Under the pieces are notes generated by a model. It was given only the letters and a program-made list of their open reading frames with translations, was not told the DNA's origin and did no database searches. The translations under genes and the position numbers were made by a program. A stretch of 64,000 nt of DNA. It comes from Prevotella sp. GTDB lineage: Bacteria; Bacteroidota; Bacteroidia; Bacteroidales; Bacteroidaceae. Each line of letters begins with the position of its first letter. Position 1 is the stretch's first letter. Positions 1-9,171 of the stretch are shown here, piece after piece. The stretch is taken from contig JALETQ010000026.1 in NCBI GenBank assembly GCA_022781445.1, positions 1 to 64,000 on the forward strand. The letters run 5' to 3'.

Positions 1-402
1 GCATGGATTTTGCTGTTATGCCGGAGGGGCTTATGGATTCTTTCCGCTTTTGCGTCTATCCTATACTATCCGCCGCAATAAGATGTTTGGTTTGGATTAT
101 CCCAAATCGGTCATGAGAGCGTTTGTTTATACATTTCCTGTTGACTCTTTGGTGTTTTTGGCGGATTGTCGAAGAATCTTGCTGAAAAACAAGAAAGGGG
201 AACTTGCTTTTTCCAAAAAAACATCCGCGACACAGAGATAGAAGCTGTTTAATGAAACCACAAGTAATCTCATGTTTTTGTTTAATCCATCCAATAAAAT
301 GACGGTTTCCCTTCATCTATAGTAAGAAAGAATGCCTCTGAAACTGTCGTCTTATGGATTATTCGTCGATCATCTTAAAAGATAGTCTTGCTGCCCGGTG
401 TA
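1..402. other. Intergenic, no gene; carries a repeat-element end
   Basis: No convincing gene. The short open frames here lack any recognisable domain. Positions 101-120 match the end of the dispersed inverted-repeat element described elsewhere in this annotation, and positions 195-216 resemble a single unit of the associated 22-bp arrays (an AAAGGGGAACTTG-like string). The stretch lies 3' of the relA/spoT gene, which ends at 403 on the minus strand. I see no clear terminator. Confidence 0.6.
101..170 (-). repeat. Dispersed inverted-repeat element, partial copy e1
   Basis: The end motif CCCAAATCGGTCATGAGAGC at 101-120 is followed by TTTATACATTTCCTGT, the same string found in copy e9 near 49,960. 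This is the arm that reads GTGATATGAACG on the opposite strand in other copies. The other half is not clearly recognisable, although a weak right-end resemblance occurs near 270-286. Confidence 0.6.
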
Positions 403-2682
403 TCAGATGATGTGTTGAACCTCTTTCAGTCCGTCTATTTTCTTGAGTTTGTTCATGATGACTTTCACGTCATCACGGTCGTGAACACGCAAGTCTATCT
501 GTCCGTCGAAGATGCCTTCATCGCACGAAAGCGTAATTTTGCGCATGTTGACGTTGAGTTGGTCGGAGATGATTTCGGTTACCTCCTTGAGCATTCCGAT
601 GCGGTCGATGCCGCGTACATGGACCGTTGCGTCGAAGAGCAGTTGTTTGTGCATTTCCCATCGGGCATCGAGTATGCGGTTGCCGAAGCTCGATTTGAGC
701 TTGGCTGCCACCGGACAGGAACGTTTGTGAACCTCAATCTCGTTTTTATTGTCGATATATCCCAGGATGTCGTCGCCCGGAATGGGATGGCAGCACGGTT
801 TGAAGATGAACTGACGGATGTTTTCTTCGTTGATGTAGACGGGTTTCTTGCGGTTGAAGTTCTTGTTGATGGTGATGCGCCGTATCTCTTCTTCGCGTTC
901 TTTGTTCTTCTTCTTGTCGCCGCCGATGAAGGGAACATATTTCTTCCACGACACTTTCGAGGACGATTTCTCTTGCAACTCGCTGATGTCTTTGTCGCCA
1001 AGAATGATAGTTTTGGCACCGATGCCGTGGAAAAGGTCTTCGTGACGTTGCACATCGTGGAATTTGCAGAGCTTGTCGAGTGTCGAAGTGGTGATCTCCA
1101 TGTCGTGTCTTTGCAGGAAGTTTTCGAGAATTTCCTCGCCTTTCTTCTGTGTCTCGCGACTGTCGCGTCGCAGGACGGACTGAATTTTCGACTTGGCTTT
1201 GGCGGTCGAAACGAAGTTCAGCCACGAGGGTTGTACATGTTGCGACTTCGATGTGAGGATTTCCACTTGATCACCGCTTTGCAGGCGGTGACTCAGGGGG
1301 ACGAGTTTGTGGTTTACTTTGGCGCCGATGCAGTGAGAACCGAGAAAGGTATGAATCTGAAATGCGAAGTCAAGGCAGGTACATCCGGCCGGCATCGTCT
1401 TGATTTCTCCTTTGGGTGTGAAGACAAAGATTTCGGAAGCAAAGAGGTTGAGCTTGATGGCATCGAGGAAATCCATCGCATCGGGTTGCGGGTCGTCGAG
1501 GATTTCCTTGATGGTACTGAGCCAATCGTTGAGTTCGGCATCATCCTCTTGAATCTCGTTGTCGCCCGATTTGTATTTCCAATGAGCGGCAAATCCCTGT
1601 TCGGCGATGTCGTTCATGCGCTCCGAACGGATTTGTACCTCTATCCATCGTCCCTGCTTGGACATCAGTGTGACGTGCAATGCCTGATAGCCGTTGGCCT
1701 TCGGGTGGTTCACCCAGTCACGCAATCGGTCGGGGTGTGACTTGTATATCTTGCTGATTGCCACATAGATGTTGAAACATTCGTTGACTTCGTTCTCTTT
1801 CTTGTCGGGAGTGTAGATGATTCTGACCGCGAGAATGTCGTATATCTCGTCGAACGACACATGCTTGTTCTGCATCTTCGTCCAGATGGAATAGGGGCTT
1901 TTGACCCTCGCTTTGATTTCGTAGCTGATGCCCATGTGGTCGAGTGCTTCGCGGATGGGCTTGGTGAACTTGCCGAAAAGTTCGTCGCGCGACTCCTGTG
2001 TCAGCGACAGTTTTTTCTTGATTTTTTCATATTCTTCGGGATGTTCGTAGCTGAAGCTGAGGTCTTCCAGCTCGGTCTTGATGGCATTGAGCCCAAGACG
2101 GTTTGCCAAGGGTGCATAGATGTAGAGCGTTTCGCCGGCAATCTTGTACTGTTTGTTCTTGGGTTGCGATGCCAGTGTGCGCATGTTGTGAAGCCGGTCG
2201 CAGATTTTGATGAGGATGACCCTGATATCCTCGCTCATGGTGAGAAGCAGTTTTTTGAAGTTTTCGGCTTGGGCAGATGCCTGATCGCCGAAGATGCCAC
2301 CCGAAATTTTTGTCAGTCCGTCAACGATTTGGGCTATCTTGGCTCCGAAGATGTTGCTGATGTCTTCAACGGTATAGTCGGTGTCTTCGACCACGTCGTG
2401 CAGCAGGGCGGAGCAGATACTGGTCGAGCCGAGTCCCATCTCTTCCGAAGCAATCTGTGCAACGGCAATGGGGTGCATGATATAGGGCTCGCCCGACAAC
2501 CTTCGCACGCCTTTGTGGGCTTGTCGGGCAAAGTTGAATGCTTTGGTAATGATGTCGACCTTCTTGCGGTGACGTGAGGAGAGATAGCTGTTGAGAAGTC
2601 GTTCAAAAGCCTCATTGACCAGTTTCTCTTCTGCCGCTTCCCGTTGTTGGTCGTCGATTTCTGCTTGGTTTGAGTCCATCAT
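403..2682 (-). CDS. Bifunctional (p)ppGpp synthetase/hydrolase, RelA/SpoT (Rel) family
   Basis: A 759-residue long RSH protein that makes and degrades (p)ppGpp in the cytosol during starvation. The N-terminal hydrolase keeps the HD motif HDVVED (residues 95-100), so hydrolysis should be active. The synthetase domain shows RVKSPYSIWTKM, HPKANGYQALH and the E/QIRS segment. An RLRD motif, close to the RxKD of bifunctional enzymes rather than the ExDD of monofunctional RelA, supports both activities. A TGS domain (IFVFTPKGEI), a Cys-rich conserved segment (FKPCCHPIPGD) and a C-terminal ACT domain follow. It is last in the minus-strand run after the lytic transglycosylase, 86 bp downstream of it. 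An AT-rich repeat lies just before the ATG. Confidence 0.95.
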   Translation of the reverse strand: MMDSNQAEIDDQQREAAEEKLVNEAFERLLNSYLSSRHRKKVDIITKAFNFARQAHKGVRRLSGEPYIMHPIAVAQIASEEMGLGSTSICSALLHDVVEDTDYTVEDISNIFGAKIAQIVDGLTKISGGIFGDQASAQAENFKKLLLTMSEDIRVILIKICDRLHNMRTLASQPKNKQYKIAGETLYIYAPLANRLGLNAIKTELEDLSFSYEHPEEYEKIKKKLSLTQESRDELFGKFTKPIREALDHMGISYEIKARVKSPYSIWTKMQNKHVSFDEIYDILAVRIIYTPDKKENEVNECFNIYVAISKIYKSHPDRLRDWVNHPKANGYQALHVTLMSKQGRWIEVQIRSERMNDIAEQGFAAHWKYKSGDNEIQEDDAELNDWLSTIKEILDDPQPDAMDFLDAIKLNLFASEIFVFTPKGEIKTMPAGCTCLDFAFQIHTFLGSHCIGAKVNHKLVPLSHRLQSGDQVEILTSKSQHVQPSWLNFVSTAKAKSKIQSVLRRDSRETQKKGEEILENFLQRHDMEITTSTLDKLCKFHDVQRHEDLFHGIGAKTIILGDKDISELQEKSSSKVSWKKYVPFIGGDKKKNKEREEEIRRITINKNFNRKKPVYINEENIRQFIFKPCCHPIPGDDILGYIDNKNEIEVHKRSCPVAAKLKSSFGNRILDARWEMHKQLLFDATVHVRGIDRIGMLKEVTEIISDQLNVNMRKITLSCDEGIFDGQIDLRVHDRDDVKVIMNKLKKIDGLKEVQHII

Positions 2683-2689
2683 GCTGCTT

Positions 2690-2713
2690 CTTCTTATATA
2701 TAATAATGGTATA
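2690..2713 (-). promoter_or_regulatory. AT-rich leader repeat upstream of relA/spoT
   Basis: A 24-bp string, read on the gene's strand as TATACCATTATTATATATAA followed by GAAG, ends 7 nt before the relA start codon. The identical 24 bp occurs at 32591-32614 and a close relative sits 1 nt before the ruvA ATG (41555-41578). The repeated position directly before start codons suggests a promoter or translation-leader role. The function is inferred, not known. Confidence 0.5.
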
Positions 2714-2757
2714 ACCCTGCCGATGCGTCGCCTATCGGGTCGGCAGTCGGCAGGGTT
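2713..2757. repeat. Strong hairpin between transglycosylase and relA/spoT
   Basis: Perfect 11-bp arms AACCCTGCCGA (2713-2723) and TCGGCAGGGTT (2747-2757) with a further inner pairing (CCGAT/TATCGG-like). No T-run follows on the minus strand, so it may be an attenuator or RNA-processing/stability hairpin in the mRNA rather than a classical terminator. Confidence 0.55.
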
Positions 2758-2768
2758 GTGGATGCTGC

Positions 2769-4202
2769 TTATTTGACTTTGATTTTCTTTCCGGCACGAA
2801 TCGTCGAACCGTTGATTTTGTTGAGTTTCTTGAGTTTCTTCACCGTAGTTCCGTGTTTGGCTGCTATTTCGGACAGTGTTTCACCGTTTCTGATGGTCAC
2901 GCTTTCCGAAGACTTGCGGCTTCGCCGGCTTTTCTTTCGACTTTTTCTGTCGGAGTCTCTGTCGTTTCGCCGGCTGCTCTTCGACGATTTCCATTTGCCC
3001 GATCTCGACGATGAACCCGAGTAGCTGTTGCTTCCTCTGCCCGAATTGCCTTGTCGGGCATAGTTACGGCCGGCGGCTGCCATCTCTTGCTCGGGAATGT
3101 CCACCTGCGAACGTTTGGAGAGGAGTATGTCGGCTTGGTAGGCATAGATGGAATCTTCACGTTCGATGAAAGTATTGATGTCGGCAATCGGCAATCGGAT
3201 GACCGAAGGCTCGCTGCTTCCGTTGACGATATCGCGGCGATACTGCGGGTTGAGTTCGCGAAGCATGCCCAAATCGACACCGCAGACGGTGGCTATTTGT
3301 TGCAGGTGTACGTCCCGATTGACCTCAACCGTGTCGGTTTTCATGGACAGGTCGGTGAGCATCGGGCAGATATTGTGCTCGCAATAGTAGTTCATGATGT
3401 AGTTGGCGGCGATGAATGCCGGCACATAACCCCTTGTTTCGGAGGGCAGATAGGGATAAATCTTCCAATAGTCTTTGGCTCCTCCCGCCCTTCTGATGGC
3501 GTGATTGATGTTTTCGGGTCCACAGTTGTAGGCGGCAATCACGAGATTCCAGTCACCGAAGATGCGGTAGAGGTCACGCAGATATTGGGCGGCGGCGTAT
3601 GAAGAGCGTATGGGGTCTTGGCGTTCGTCGACCAATGAATTGACCTGCAGCCCGTATCGCTTGGCCGTTGTTACCATGAATTGCCACAGGCCGGTGGCAC
3701 CTACACTCGAAACGGCACGCGGATTGAGCCCCGATTCGATGACAGGCAGGTACTTAAGTTCCAACGGAAGTTCGTAGGCTTCCAATGCCTGCTCGAATAT
3801 CGGCATATAAAAATTGGACAATCCGAGCATGTAGCTCACCCGACTTCTTCCCTTTTCGGCATATCGGTCGATGAATTTCCGAACGACATCGTTGTAGGGC
3901 ATCTCCATGATGGTGGGCAATTTGCGGAGTCGATCGATATAAACTTCCTGCTCATAAGCGGGATTGACGCTGCTTTCTTGGCACGAAGGGTCTTTCTCAA
4001 GGTAGTTTTTGGAGAAATAAAGGCTGAAAAGACTGTCTTGTTCGGCAGTCATTCCTTCGGGCAATTCGATGGTTTCTTCTTTTCCTTCCTCATTGGTTAC
4101 CGTTATTTCGTATTCGTCTTCGTTGACGATTTGGGCTTGTGCGGTACACAGTCCCATCCATAACAGTCCGACGATAAGGAGGCTTTTGGTTTTTCTCATC
4201 AT
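2769..4202 (-). CDS. Lytic transglycosylase, MltD-like, with C-terminal LysM
   Basis: A 477-residue exported murein hydrolase expected to cleave peptidoglycan glycan strands to 1,6-anhydro ends. The N-terminus is a signal peptide ending near AQAQ. The SLT domain (about residues 125-280) has the catalytic Glu in LPVIESGLNPRAVSSVGA followed by GLWQFM. A single LysM-type repeat (VTIRNGETLSEIAAKHG) closes the protein. Between them, about residues 380-430, is an Arg/Ser/Lys-rich low-complexity linker (for example RRNDRDSDRKSRKKSRR), unusually basic and possibly able to bind the anionic wall. It sits between DUF5683 and relA/spoT on the same strand with gaps of about 87 bp. Confidence 0.92.
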   Translation of the reverse strand: MMRKTKSLLIVGLLWMGLCTAQAQIVNEDEYEITVTNEEGKEETIELPEGMTAEQDSLFSLYFSKNYLEKDPSCQESSVNPAYEQEVYIDRLRKLPTIMEMPYNDVVRKFIDRYAEKGRSRVSYMLGLSNFYMPIFEQALEAYELPLELKYLPVIESGLNPRAVSSVGATGLWQFMVTTAKRYGLQVNSLVDERQDPIRSSYAAAQYLRDLYRIFGDWNLVIAAYNCGPENINHAIRRAGGAKDYWKIYPYLPSETRGYVPAFIAANYIMNYYCEHNICPMLTDLSMKTDTVEVNRDVHLQQIATVCGVDLGMLRELNPQYRRDIVNGSSEPSVIRLPIADINTFIEREDSIYAYQADILLSKRSQVDIPEQEMAAAGRNYARQGNSGRGSNSYSGSSSRSGKWKSSKSSRRNDRDSDRKSRKKSRRSRKSSESVTIRNGETLSEIAAKHGTTVKKLKKLNKINGSTIRAGKKIKVK

Positions 4203-4290
4203 TCTTTTTTTGTTCTAATGCTGTAATGTTGTGTGCTCTTTCGAGTCACATGATTGGTTGTTGGCAGGAGGCCAGCGGTCTGTCTGTGGG

Positions 4291-5091
4291 TCAGAATGTC
4301 AGTCGGCATTGCAGTCCCACGGCAGCTCTATCGGCCACCAGTCTTCCGTTTTCCCATCCCATGATGGTTGGTTCCACCCGCAAACTCAGGTCTTTGGAGA
4401 TGTCGAAGTCGGCCAAAGAGGCATCGACGTAGGCATCAATGACCGATAATGCGTAGACAGCCACGAAAGCGATGACGCTCATGTCGCGGTAGCGGCGGTA
4501 GTAGTCCTTGCGTTTTTTGAACAGGTTCTTGTATTGTTCCTGATTCTCGGGCGTCACTTTGCTTCCCAAATGCAGGAACTGGTTGTAGCTGTCCGTGTCG
4601 GGATCGTCATCCATGATGTCGAGATAGGCTTGCGAATAGTCGTTATACATCATGTTGTTCCACCGATATGCGTAGAAACAACCCAAGAAACCGCCATAGA
4701 TGATGGGCAGTTTCCAGTATTTCCTGTTGTATATCTGTCCGGCTCCCGGCAAGGCAATGGCATACCACAGTGCCTTTTTGGGTTTGGGCATCCACACACC
4801 TTTTTCGACGGAGGGTTTGTTTTCCTTCTTGGCAAGATTCTTTGTGTTTTCGTCAAAGATGGTGAGAGTGTTGCCGTCTGTGGTTCCGCTGCCGATATGG
4901 TTGGGGGCTTTGGTACTGTCGACATCGTTCTTCTCAATCTGCTTTGCCAACTTTGCTTTGTCTACTTCCCTGCCATTCCACGGCAAGGGTCGATCCACGG
5001 CAATGGTATCTTGGGCTTTGACAAGTGTGGCAAGCATCAGCAACAAAATCGTCATGCCCCAACGGATGATATGATTAGCCGGTTTAGCCAC
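4291..5091 (-). CDS. DUF5683-type membrane protein
   Basis: A 266-residue protein of unknown function. It starts with a signal-type segment (ILLLMLATLVKAQ), then a polar region, then the conserved core KKALWYAIALPGAGQIYNRK with a following hydrophobic stretch (LPIIYGGFLGCFYAYR) and another near residues 208-225 (MSVIAFVAVYALSVIDAYVD). The core and the 'PGAGQIYNRKYWK' signature match the Bacteroidetes DUF5683 family. It begins 7 bp after parB, so it is almost certainly co-transcribed with parAB. This parA-parB-DUF5683-transglycosylase-rel order is, as I recall, common in Bacteroidales. Confidence 0.85.
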   Translation of the reverse strand: MAKPANHIIRWGMTILLLMLATLVKAQDTIAVDRPLPWNGREVDKAKLAKQIEKNDVDSTKAPNHIGSGTTDGNTLTIFDENTKNLAKKENKPSVEKGVWMPKPKKALWYAIALPGAGQIYNRKYWKLPIIYGGFLGCFYAYRWNNMMYNDYSQAYLDIMDDDPDTDSYNQFLHLGSKVTPENQEQYKNLFKKRKDYYRRYRDMSVIAFVAVYALSVIDAYVDASLADFDISKDLSLRVEPTIMGWENGRLVADRAAVGLQCRLTF

Positions 5092-5098
5092 GCGTTTC

Positions 5099-5992
5099 TT
5101 ATTTGTCTCTCAGTCTGTCAAACATGTTCATGATGTGCTCCAGCTCTTCTTCATTTTTGAAAGGAATGCTGATTTTTCCCTTTCCCCCTGTGGACAATGT
5201 CATATTTACGGGCGTATTCAAAAATGTCGACAGTCGTTCTTTGAGTACATGGTACTCTTCCGGGAAGGTGTTTTTTGATGGAATCTTCTTCTTTCCGATT
5301 TCAACGTCCTCGCCGTTTTTGAGCTTCCGCACCACATCTTCTACCTGTCTGACGGAATATCCGTTCTTTTGTATTTCCTTATAGACCTTGAGTTGTTGCG
5401 AAGGACTGTCCAAAGAGAGGAGGGCCCGGGCATGTCCCATGTCGAGTTCGCGCTTCTGTAACGCCATTTGTACTTGTGCCGGGAGGCGCAGAAGGCGCAG
5501 ATGGTTGGCGACGGCGACTCGGCTTTTCCCCACTCTTTCTGCCACTTTCTCTTGTGTCATGCCTTCGTTTTCAAGCAGATGGGCGTACGCCAATGCTATT
5601 TCGATGGCGTTCAGGTCCTCTCGTTGTATGTTTTCAACGAGGGCAAGTTCCATCACTTCTTCATCTTTGATGGTACGGATGTAAGCCGGGAGTGCCGTCA
5701 GGCCTGCGATTTGGGAGGCTCTCCATCGTCTTTCTCCTGCGATAATCTGATACTTGTCGTTGTCGGTTTGGCGGAGAGTGATGGGCGAAACGATGCCCAA
5801 TTCGCGGATGCTGTCCGCCAATTCTTGGAGAGCTTGGGGATCGAAGTCACGTCGCGGCTGGTTGGGATTGGGCTCGATGCGGTCGATCTCGACCTCGCTG
5901 ATGGTCGAACTGCCTTGCGGTCGCACTTCTTCTGTCGATATCAGTGCATCCAGTCCTCTGCCCAAAGCCTTGAATTTCTTTTTTACTACCAT
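5099..5992 (-). CDS. parB: Chromosome-partitioning protein ParB
   Basis: A 297-residue ParB/Spo0J clamp protein, which binds parS sites near the origin and spreads along DNA for segregation with ParA. It has the basic N-terminus KKKFKALGRGLDALIS, the ParB/Srx CTPase core with NPNQPRRDFD and IIAGERRWRA, the HTH region starting at MTQEKVAERVGKSR, and a C-terminal dimerisation domain. Length is typical. It is 75 bp downstream of parA on the same strand. I found no TGTTTCACGTGAAACA-type parS site in the window. Confidence 0.96.
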   Translation of the reverse strand: MVVKKKFKALGRGLDALISTEEVRPQGSSTISEVEIDRIEPNPNQPRRDFDPQALQELADSIRELGIVSPITLRQTDNDKYQIIAGERRWRASQIAGLTALPAYIRTIKDEEVMELALVENIQREDLNAIEIALAYAHLLENEGMTQEKVAERVGKSRVAVANHLRLLRLPAQVQMALQKRELDMGHARALLSLDSPSQQLKVYKEIQKNGYSVRQVEDVVRKLKNGEDVEIGKKKIPSKNTFPEEYHVLKERLSTFLNTPVNMTLSTGGKGKISIPFKNEEELEHIMNMFDRLRDK

Positions 5993-6067
5993 AAAGATTG
6001 TCTGTGTTTTGCGATGTCGGTAACGCCGGCTGCCGTGGTGATGGACGACGTGTGGCGGTATGTTGCC

Positions 6068-6838
6068 TTACTTTTTGTCTTTCGTGATGATTTCCCCGGC
6101 AAGTGCAAGATAGTTCTTGGCACCCGTCGATTCGGCATCATAGAGGATGGCGGGCAGCCCGTGGCTCGGACTTTCGCTGAGTTTCACGTTGCGTTGTATC
6201 ACAGTCTTGAACACCAATTCCTGAAAATGACGTTTCACTTCGTCATAGATTTGGTTTGCCAAGCGCAGGCGGCTGTCATACATGGTGAGCAAGAACCCTT
6301 CGATTTCGAGTTTGGGATTGAGCTTGCTTTTGATGATTTTGATGGTGTTGAGCAGCTTCGTGATGCCTTCGAGCGCGAAATATTCGCATTGAACGGGAAT
6401 GATGACAACGTCGGCGGCGGTCAGTGAGTTGACGGTGATGAGTCCCAAGGAGGGCGAACAGTCAATCAATATGTAGTCGTAATCGTTCTTTACTTTCTTC
6501 AATAGTCTTGAAATGACCCGTTCCCGATTCTCAATGTTGAGCATTTCGATTTCGGCTCCCACCAGATTGATATGGCTTGGGATGATGTCGAGCCCCTCGA
6601 TGTCGGTCGTGTAGATGGCATCGAGTACGTCGATGCTGTCGTCTATGATACATTCATACAAAGAACATTCCACCTGATTGATGTCGACACCCAGTCCGCT
6701 CGACGCGTTTGCCTGCGGGTCGGCATCGACAAGCAGCACTTTTTTCTCCAGTGTTGCGAGAGAAGCAGCAAGGTTGATGGCGGTGGTTGTCTTGCCGACA
6801 CCTCCTTTTTGGTTGGCTAAAGCTATGATTTTTCCCAT
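6068..6838 (-). CDS. parA: Chromosome-partitioning ATPase ParA (Soj)
   Basis: A 256-residue Walker-type ATPase for chromosome segregation. The deviant Walker A is at the N-terminus ([18 protein letters not shown]), the A' motif is [16 protein letters not shown], and Walker B is [14 protein letters not shown]. The size and absence of an N-terminal HTH fit the chromosomal Soj type. It is the first gene of the minus-strand par operon and has a -7 promoter element at 6885-6892, divergent from the surE promoter. Confidence 0.97.
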   Translation of the reverse strand: MGKIIALANQKGGVGKTTTAINLAASLATLEKKVLLVDADPQANASSGLGVDINQVECSLYECIIDDSIDVLDAIYTTDIEGLDIIPSHINLVGAEIEMLNIENRERVISRLLKKVKNDYDYILIDCSPSLGLITVNSLTAADVVIIPVQCEYFALEGITKLLNTIKIIKSKLNPKLEIEGFLLTMYDSRLRLANQIYDEVKRHFQELVFKTVIQRNVKLSESPSHGLPAILYDAESTGAKNYLALAGEIITKDKK

Positions 6839-6884
6839 TTCAGTCGTTTCTTTACCCCCTGTATGAGCGAGTGTATTTAGAATG

Positions 6885-6892
6885 CAAAGTTA
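6885..6892 (-). promoter_or_regulatory. Probable parA promoter (-7 element)
   Basis: On the minus strand this reads TAACTTTG, matching the Bacteroidetes -7 consensus TAnnTTTG, 47 bp before the parA ATG. No good -33 TTTG is visible at the expected distance. Confidence 0.5.
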
Positions 6893-6912
6893 CATAAATA
6901 CTATGAGAAACC

Positions 6913-6943
6913 TTTATGCTGTAAGGTTTTTTTCGTACTTTTG
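6913..6943 (+). promoter_or_regulatory. surE-lpxB promoter
   Basis: TTTA (6913-6916), a 19-nt spacer, then TACTTTTG (6936-6943) fit the -33/-7 Bacteroidetes pattern apart from one base in the -33 box. Transcription would start near 6950, ahead of the ATG at 6966. This argues against the longer in-frame start at 6882, which lies upstream of the promoter. Confidence 0.65.
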
Positions 6944-6965
6944 TCCGCAAAACGAATTAAAAGCA

Positions 6966-7760
6966 ATGAATTTTAAGAGACCCTTTATTCTTGTTTCAAA
7001 CGACGACGGTTACCATGCCAAAGGCATCAACTGCCTGATTGACATGTTGTCCGATATGGCCGATTTGTTGGTATGTGCGCCCGAGTATGTCCGTTCGGGT
7101 TATTCGTGTGCGTTCTCTGCCGCCACGCCGTTGCGTTTGAAACTCCGTCGTGAGTCCGAAGGTTACCAAATGTGGTCGTGCAACGGCACGCCCGTGGACT
7201 GTGTGAAGCTCGCTTTCAGTGAGTTCTGTCGGGAACGCAAACCCGATTTGGTCATCGGTGGCATCAATCACGGCGACAATGCCTCGGTCAACACTCACTA
7301 TTCGGGTACGATGGGTGTGGCGATGGAAGGTTGCATGAAAGGTGTTCCGTCCGTCGCTTTCTCCTTGGCAAACCATGACAGTCAGGCCGATTTCGAACCT
7401 TTGCGACCCTATGTCCGTCAGATGGTGGAGGAATTGCTTCGCACCGGCTTGCCCGACGGTGTTTGTCTCAATGTGAATTTTCCCGCCATTCCTTCATTCA
7501 AAGGTGTCAGGATGTGCCGCATGGCACGCGGAGAGTGGATCAACGAGTGTTCGAAGAGCGTCCACCCGTTCGGCTATGATTACTTTTGGATGGCGGGTTC
7601 TTATTCGGACATGGAGCCGGAGTCCCGGGACACCGACAGCCATGCGCTTCGTGAAGGATATGTTGCCGTCACGCCCACCCGTCTTGACGTGACCGATTAT
7701 GATATGCTCAACCGATTGAGGGCGTGGGAAACAATGATGCCTGCCCGTCAGCAACAATGA
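6966..7760 (+). CDS. surE: 5'-nucleotidase SurE
   Basis: A 264-residue cytosolic, metal-dependent nucleotidase that removes phosphate from nucleoside 5'-monophosphates. The metal site motif ILVSNDDGYHAKG is near the N-terminus. VCAPEYVRSGYSCA, GTPVDCVKLA and GGINHGDNASVNTHYSGTMG follow the SurE core. The start MNFKRPF at 6966 was chosen over an in-frame ATG at 6882 because the promoter lies between them. Its stop overlaps the lpxB start by 4 bp (ATGA), so the two are translationally coupled. Confidence 0.95.
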   Translation: MNFKRPFILVSNDDGYHAKGINCLIDMLSDMADLLVCAPEYVRSGYSCAFSAATPLRLKLRRESEGYQMWSCNGTPVDCVKLAFSEFCRERKPDLVIGGINHGDNASVNTHYSGTMGVAMEGCMKGVPSVAFSLANHDSQADFEPLRPYVRQMVEELLRTGLPDGVCLNVNFPAIPSFKGVRMCRMARGEWINECSKSVHPFGYDYFWMAGSYSDMEPESRDTDSHALREGYVAVTPTRLDVTDYDMLNRLRAWETMMPARQQQ

Positions 7761-8920
7761 AATACTATCTCATTGCCGGAGAAGCCAGCGGTGACCTCCA
7801 TGCCTCACGGCTCATGAAGTCACTGCGGGAAGTCGACAAAGATGCCGATTTCCGCTTTTTCGGGGGCGATCTCATGGCACGGCAGGGCGGAACGCGGGTG
7901 CGTCACTACCGCGATACCGCTTTCATGGGTGTGCTTCCGGTCATCCTGCATTTACCGGCCATTCTCCACAACCTTTCTTTCTGTAAGGCCGACATTGCCG
8001 AATGGCATCCCGATGCCGTGATATTGGTGGATTATCCGGGTTTCAATCTCCGCATATCCAAGTATGTCAGAGAGCATATCGGCGTACCGGTGTTCTATTA
8101 TATCGCGCCCAAAATATGGGCATGGAAGGAGTTTCGCATCAGGCAAATCAAGCGTGATGTCAGCCGGTTGTTCTCCATTCTGCCTTTCGAGGTCGATTTC
8201 TTTGAGAAGAAGCACGGCTATCCCATCGACTATGTGGGCAATCCGACGGTCGAAGAAGTGGAGGCATTCAAGAAGAACCGTGTCTTTCCGCCCATCGGCT
8301 TCTGCGACGATGAACGGCTTTCGGAACTTCCGTTGCCGGCAGGCGACACGCGTCCGGTCATCGCTTTGCTGGCAGGCAGCCGCCGACACGAAATCAACGA
8401 CAACCTGCCCGGTATGCTCGAAGCCGTCGGAAGATTCGGAAACTACCGTCCCGTGGTGGCCGGTGCTCCCGGTATCGATCCCGCATTTTATGACCGCTTC
8501 ACCCGTGATGGTGCCGTAGAGGTGGTGTATGGCAAAACCTACGAACTGTTGTCACAATCCGTTGCCGCCCTCGTAACCAGCGGAACCGCCACACTCGAAA
8601 CAGCCCTTTTTGAAGTTCCACAGGTCGTCTGCTACCGAATGCGTCTGGCACGGCTCATGTCTTTCCTGCGCAAGCATTTCCTTCGGGTGAAATATGTGTC
8701 GCTGGTGAACCTCATTGCCGGAACGGCCGTAGTGCCGGAACTCGTGGCTGCCGATTTCTCGGTGGACCGAATGGCTGTCGAACTGGCCCGGATACTCCCC
8801 GGAGGCGAGGGCAGGGAACCCATGCTGAAGGGCTATCGACAGGTACGCAAGGCTTTGGGAGGACATCATGCTTCCCAAGAAGCCGCCATGCTCATCCGCC
8901 GATGGCTGCACAAAGAATGA
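7757..8920 (+). CDS. lpxB: Lipid-A-disaccharide synthase
   Basis: A 387-residue family GT19 glycosyltransferase that joins UDP-2,3-diacylglucosamine and lipid X to give the lipid A disaccharide at the inner membrane. It has the diagnostic N-terminus KYYLIAGEASGDLHAS, the segments MGVLPVILHLP and YYIAPKIWAWKEFRIRQIK, LLAGSRRHEI and the late TSGTATLETALFEVPQVVCY. The start at 7757 gives the exact family N-terminus and overlaps surE by 4 bp. The surE-lpxB pairing links it to the surE promoter. Confidence 0.97.
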   Translation: MKYYLIAGEASGDLHASRLMKSLREVDKDADFRFFGGDLMARQGGTRVRHYRDTAFMGVLPVILHLPAILHNLSFCKADIAEWHPDAVILVDYPGFNLRISKYVREHIGVPVFYYIAPKIWAWKEFRIRQIKRDVSRLFSILPFEVDFFEKKHGYPIDYVGNPTVEEVEAFKKNRVFPPIGFCDDERLSELPLPAGDTRPVIALLAGSRRHEINDNLPGMLEAVGRFGNYRPVVAGAPGIDPAFYDRFTRDGAVEVVYGKTYELLSQSVAALVTSGTATLETALFEVPQVVCYRMRLARLMSFLRKHFLRVKYVSLVNLIAGTAVVPELVAADFSVDRMAVELARILPGGEGREPMLKGYRQVRKALGGHHASQEAAMLIRRWLHKE

Positions 8921-9171
8921 TGTCCTGCCATCTGTTGATGGTATAACAGTCAGTCCGTCAGAATGATATTGGCTTCCGGATAGATTTTCCCGCACCCTCG
9001 TCCTGCCGCCGATTTCCCATTTTCCTGCCCCTTTTTGCAGCTGTCATCCTGCCGTTTGCCGTCCGGTTTTCCTGTCGATGCCCGTTGGGCATTGAGATTG
9101 TGGAAGATAGACCGTGGCAGAGTTGCCGTCGATATATAATAAAGAACTCGCATGCACGTTATTAAAACAGC

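Noticed and set aside
388..1740. 450-codon plus-strand frame antisense to relA/spoT
   Set aside because: Shadow frame of a strongly conserved gene, with no recognisable domain.
6882..6965. Upstream start for surE
   Set aside because: The -33/-7 promoter lies between this ATG and the SurE homology, so it would be untranscribed.
8950..9153. 67-codon minus-strand frame upstream of porE
   Set aside because: No domain, no promoter or supporting context. It occupies the likely porE leader.
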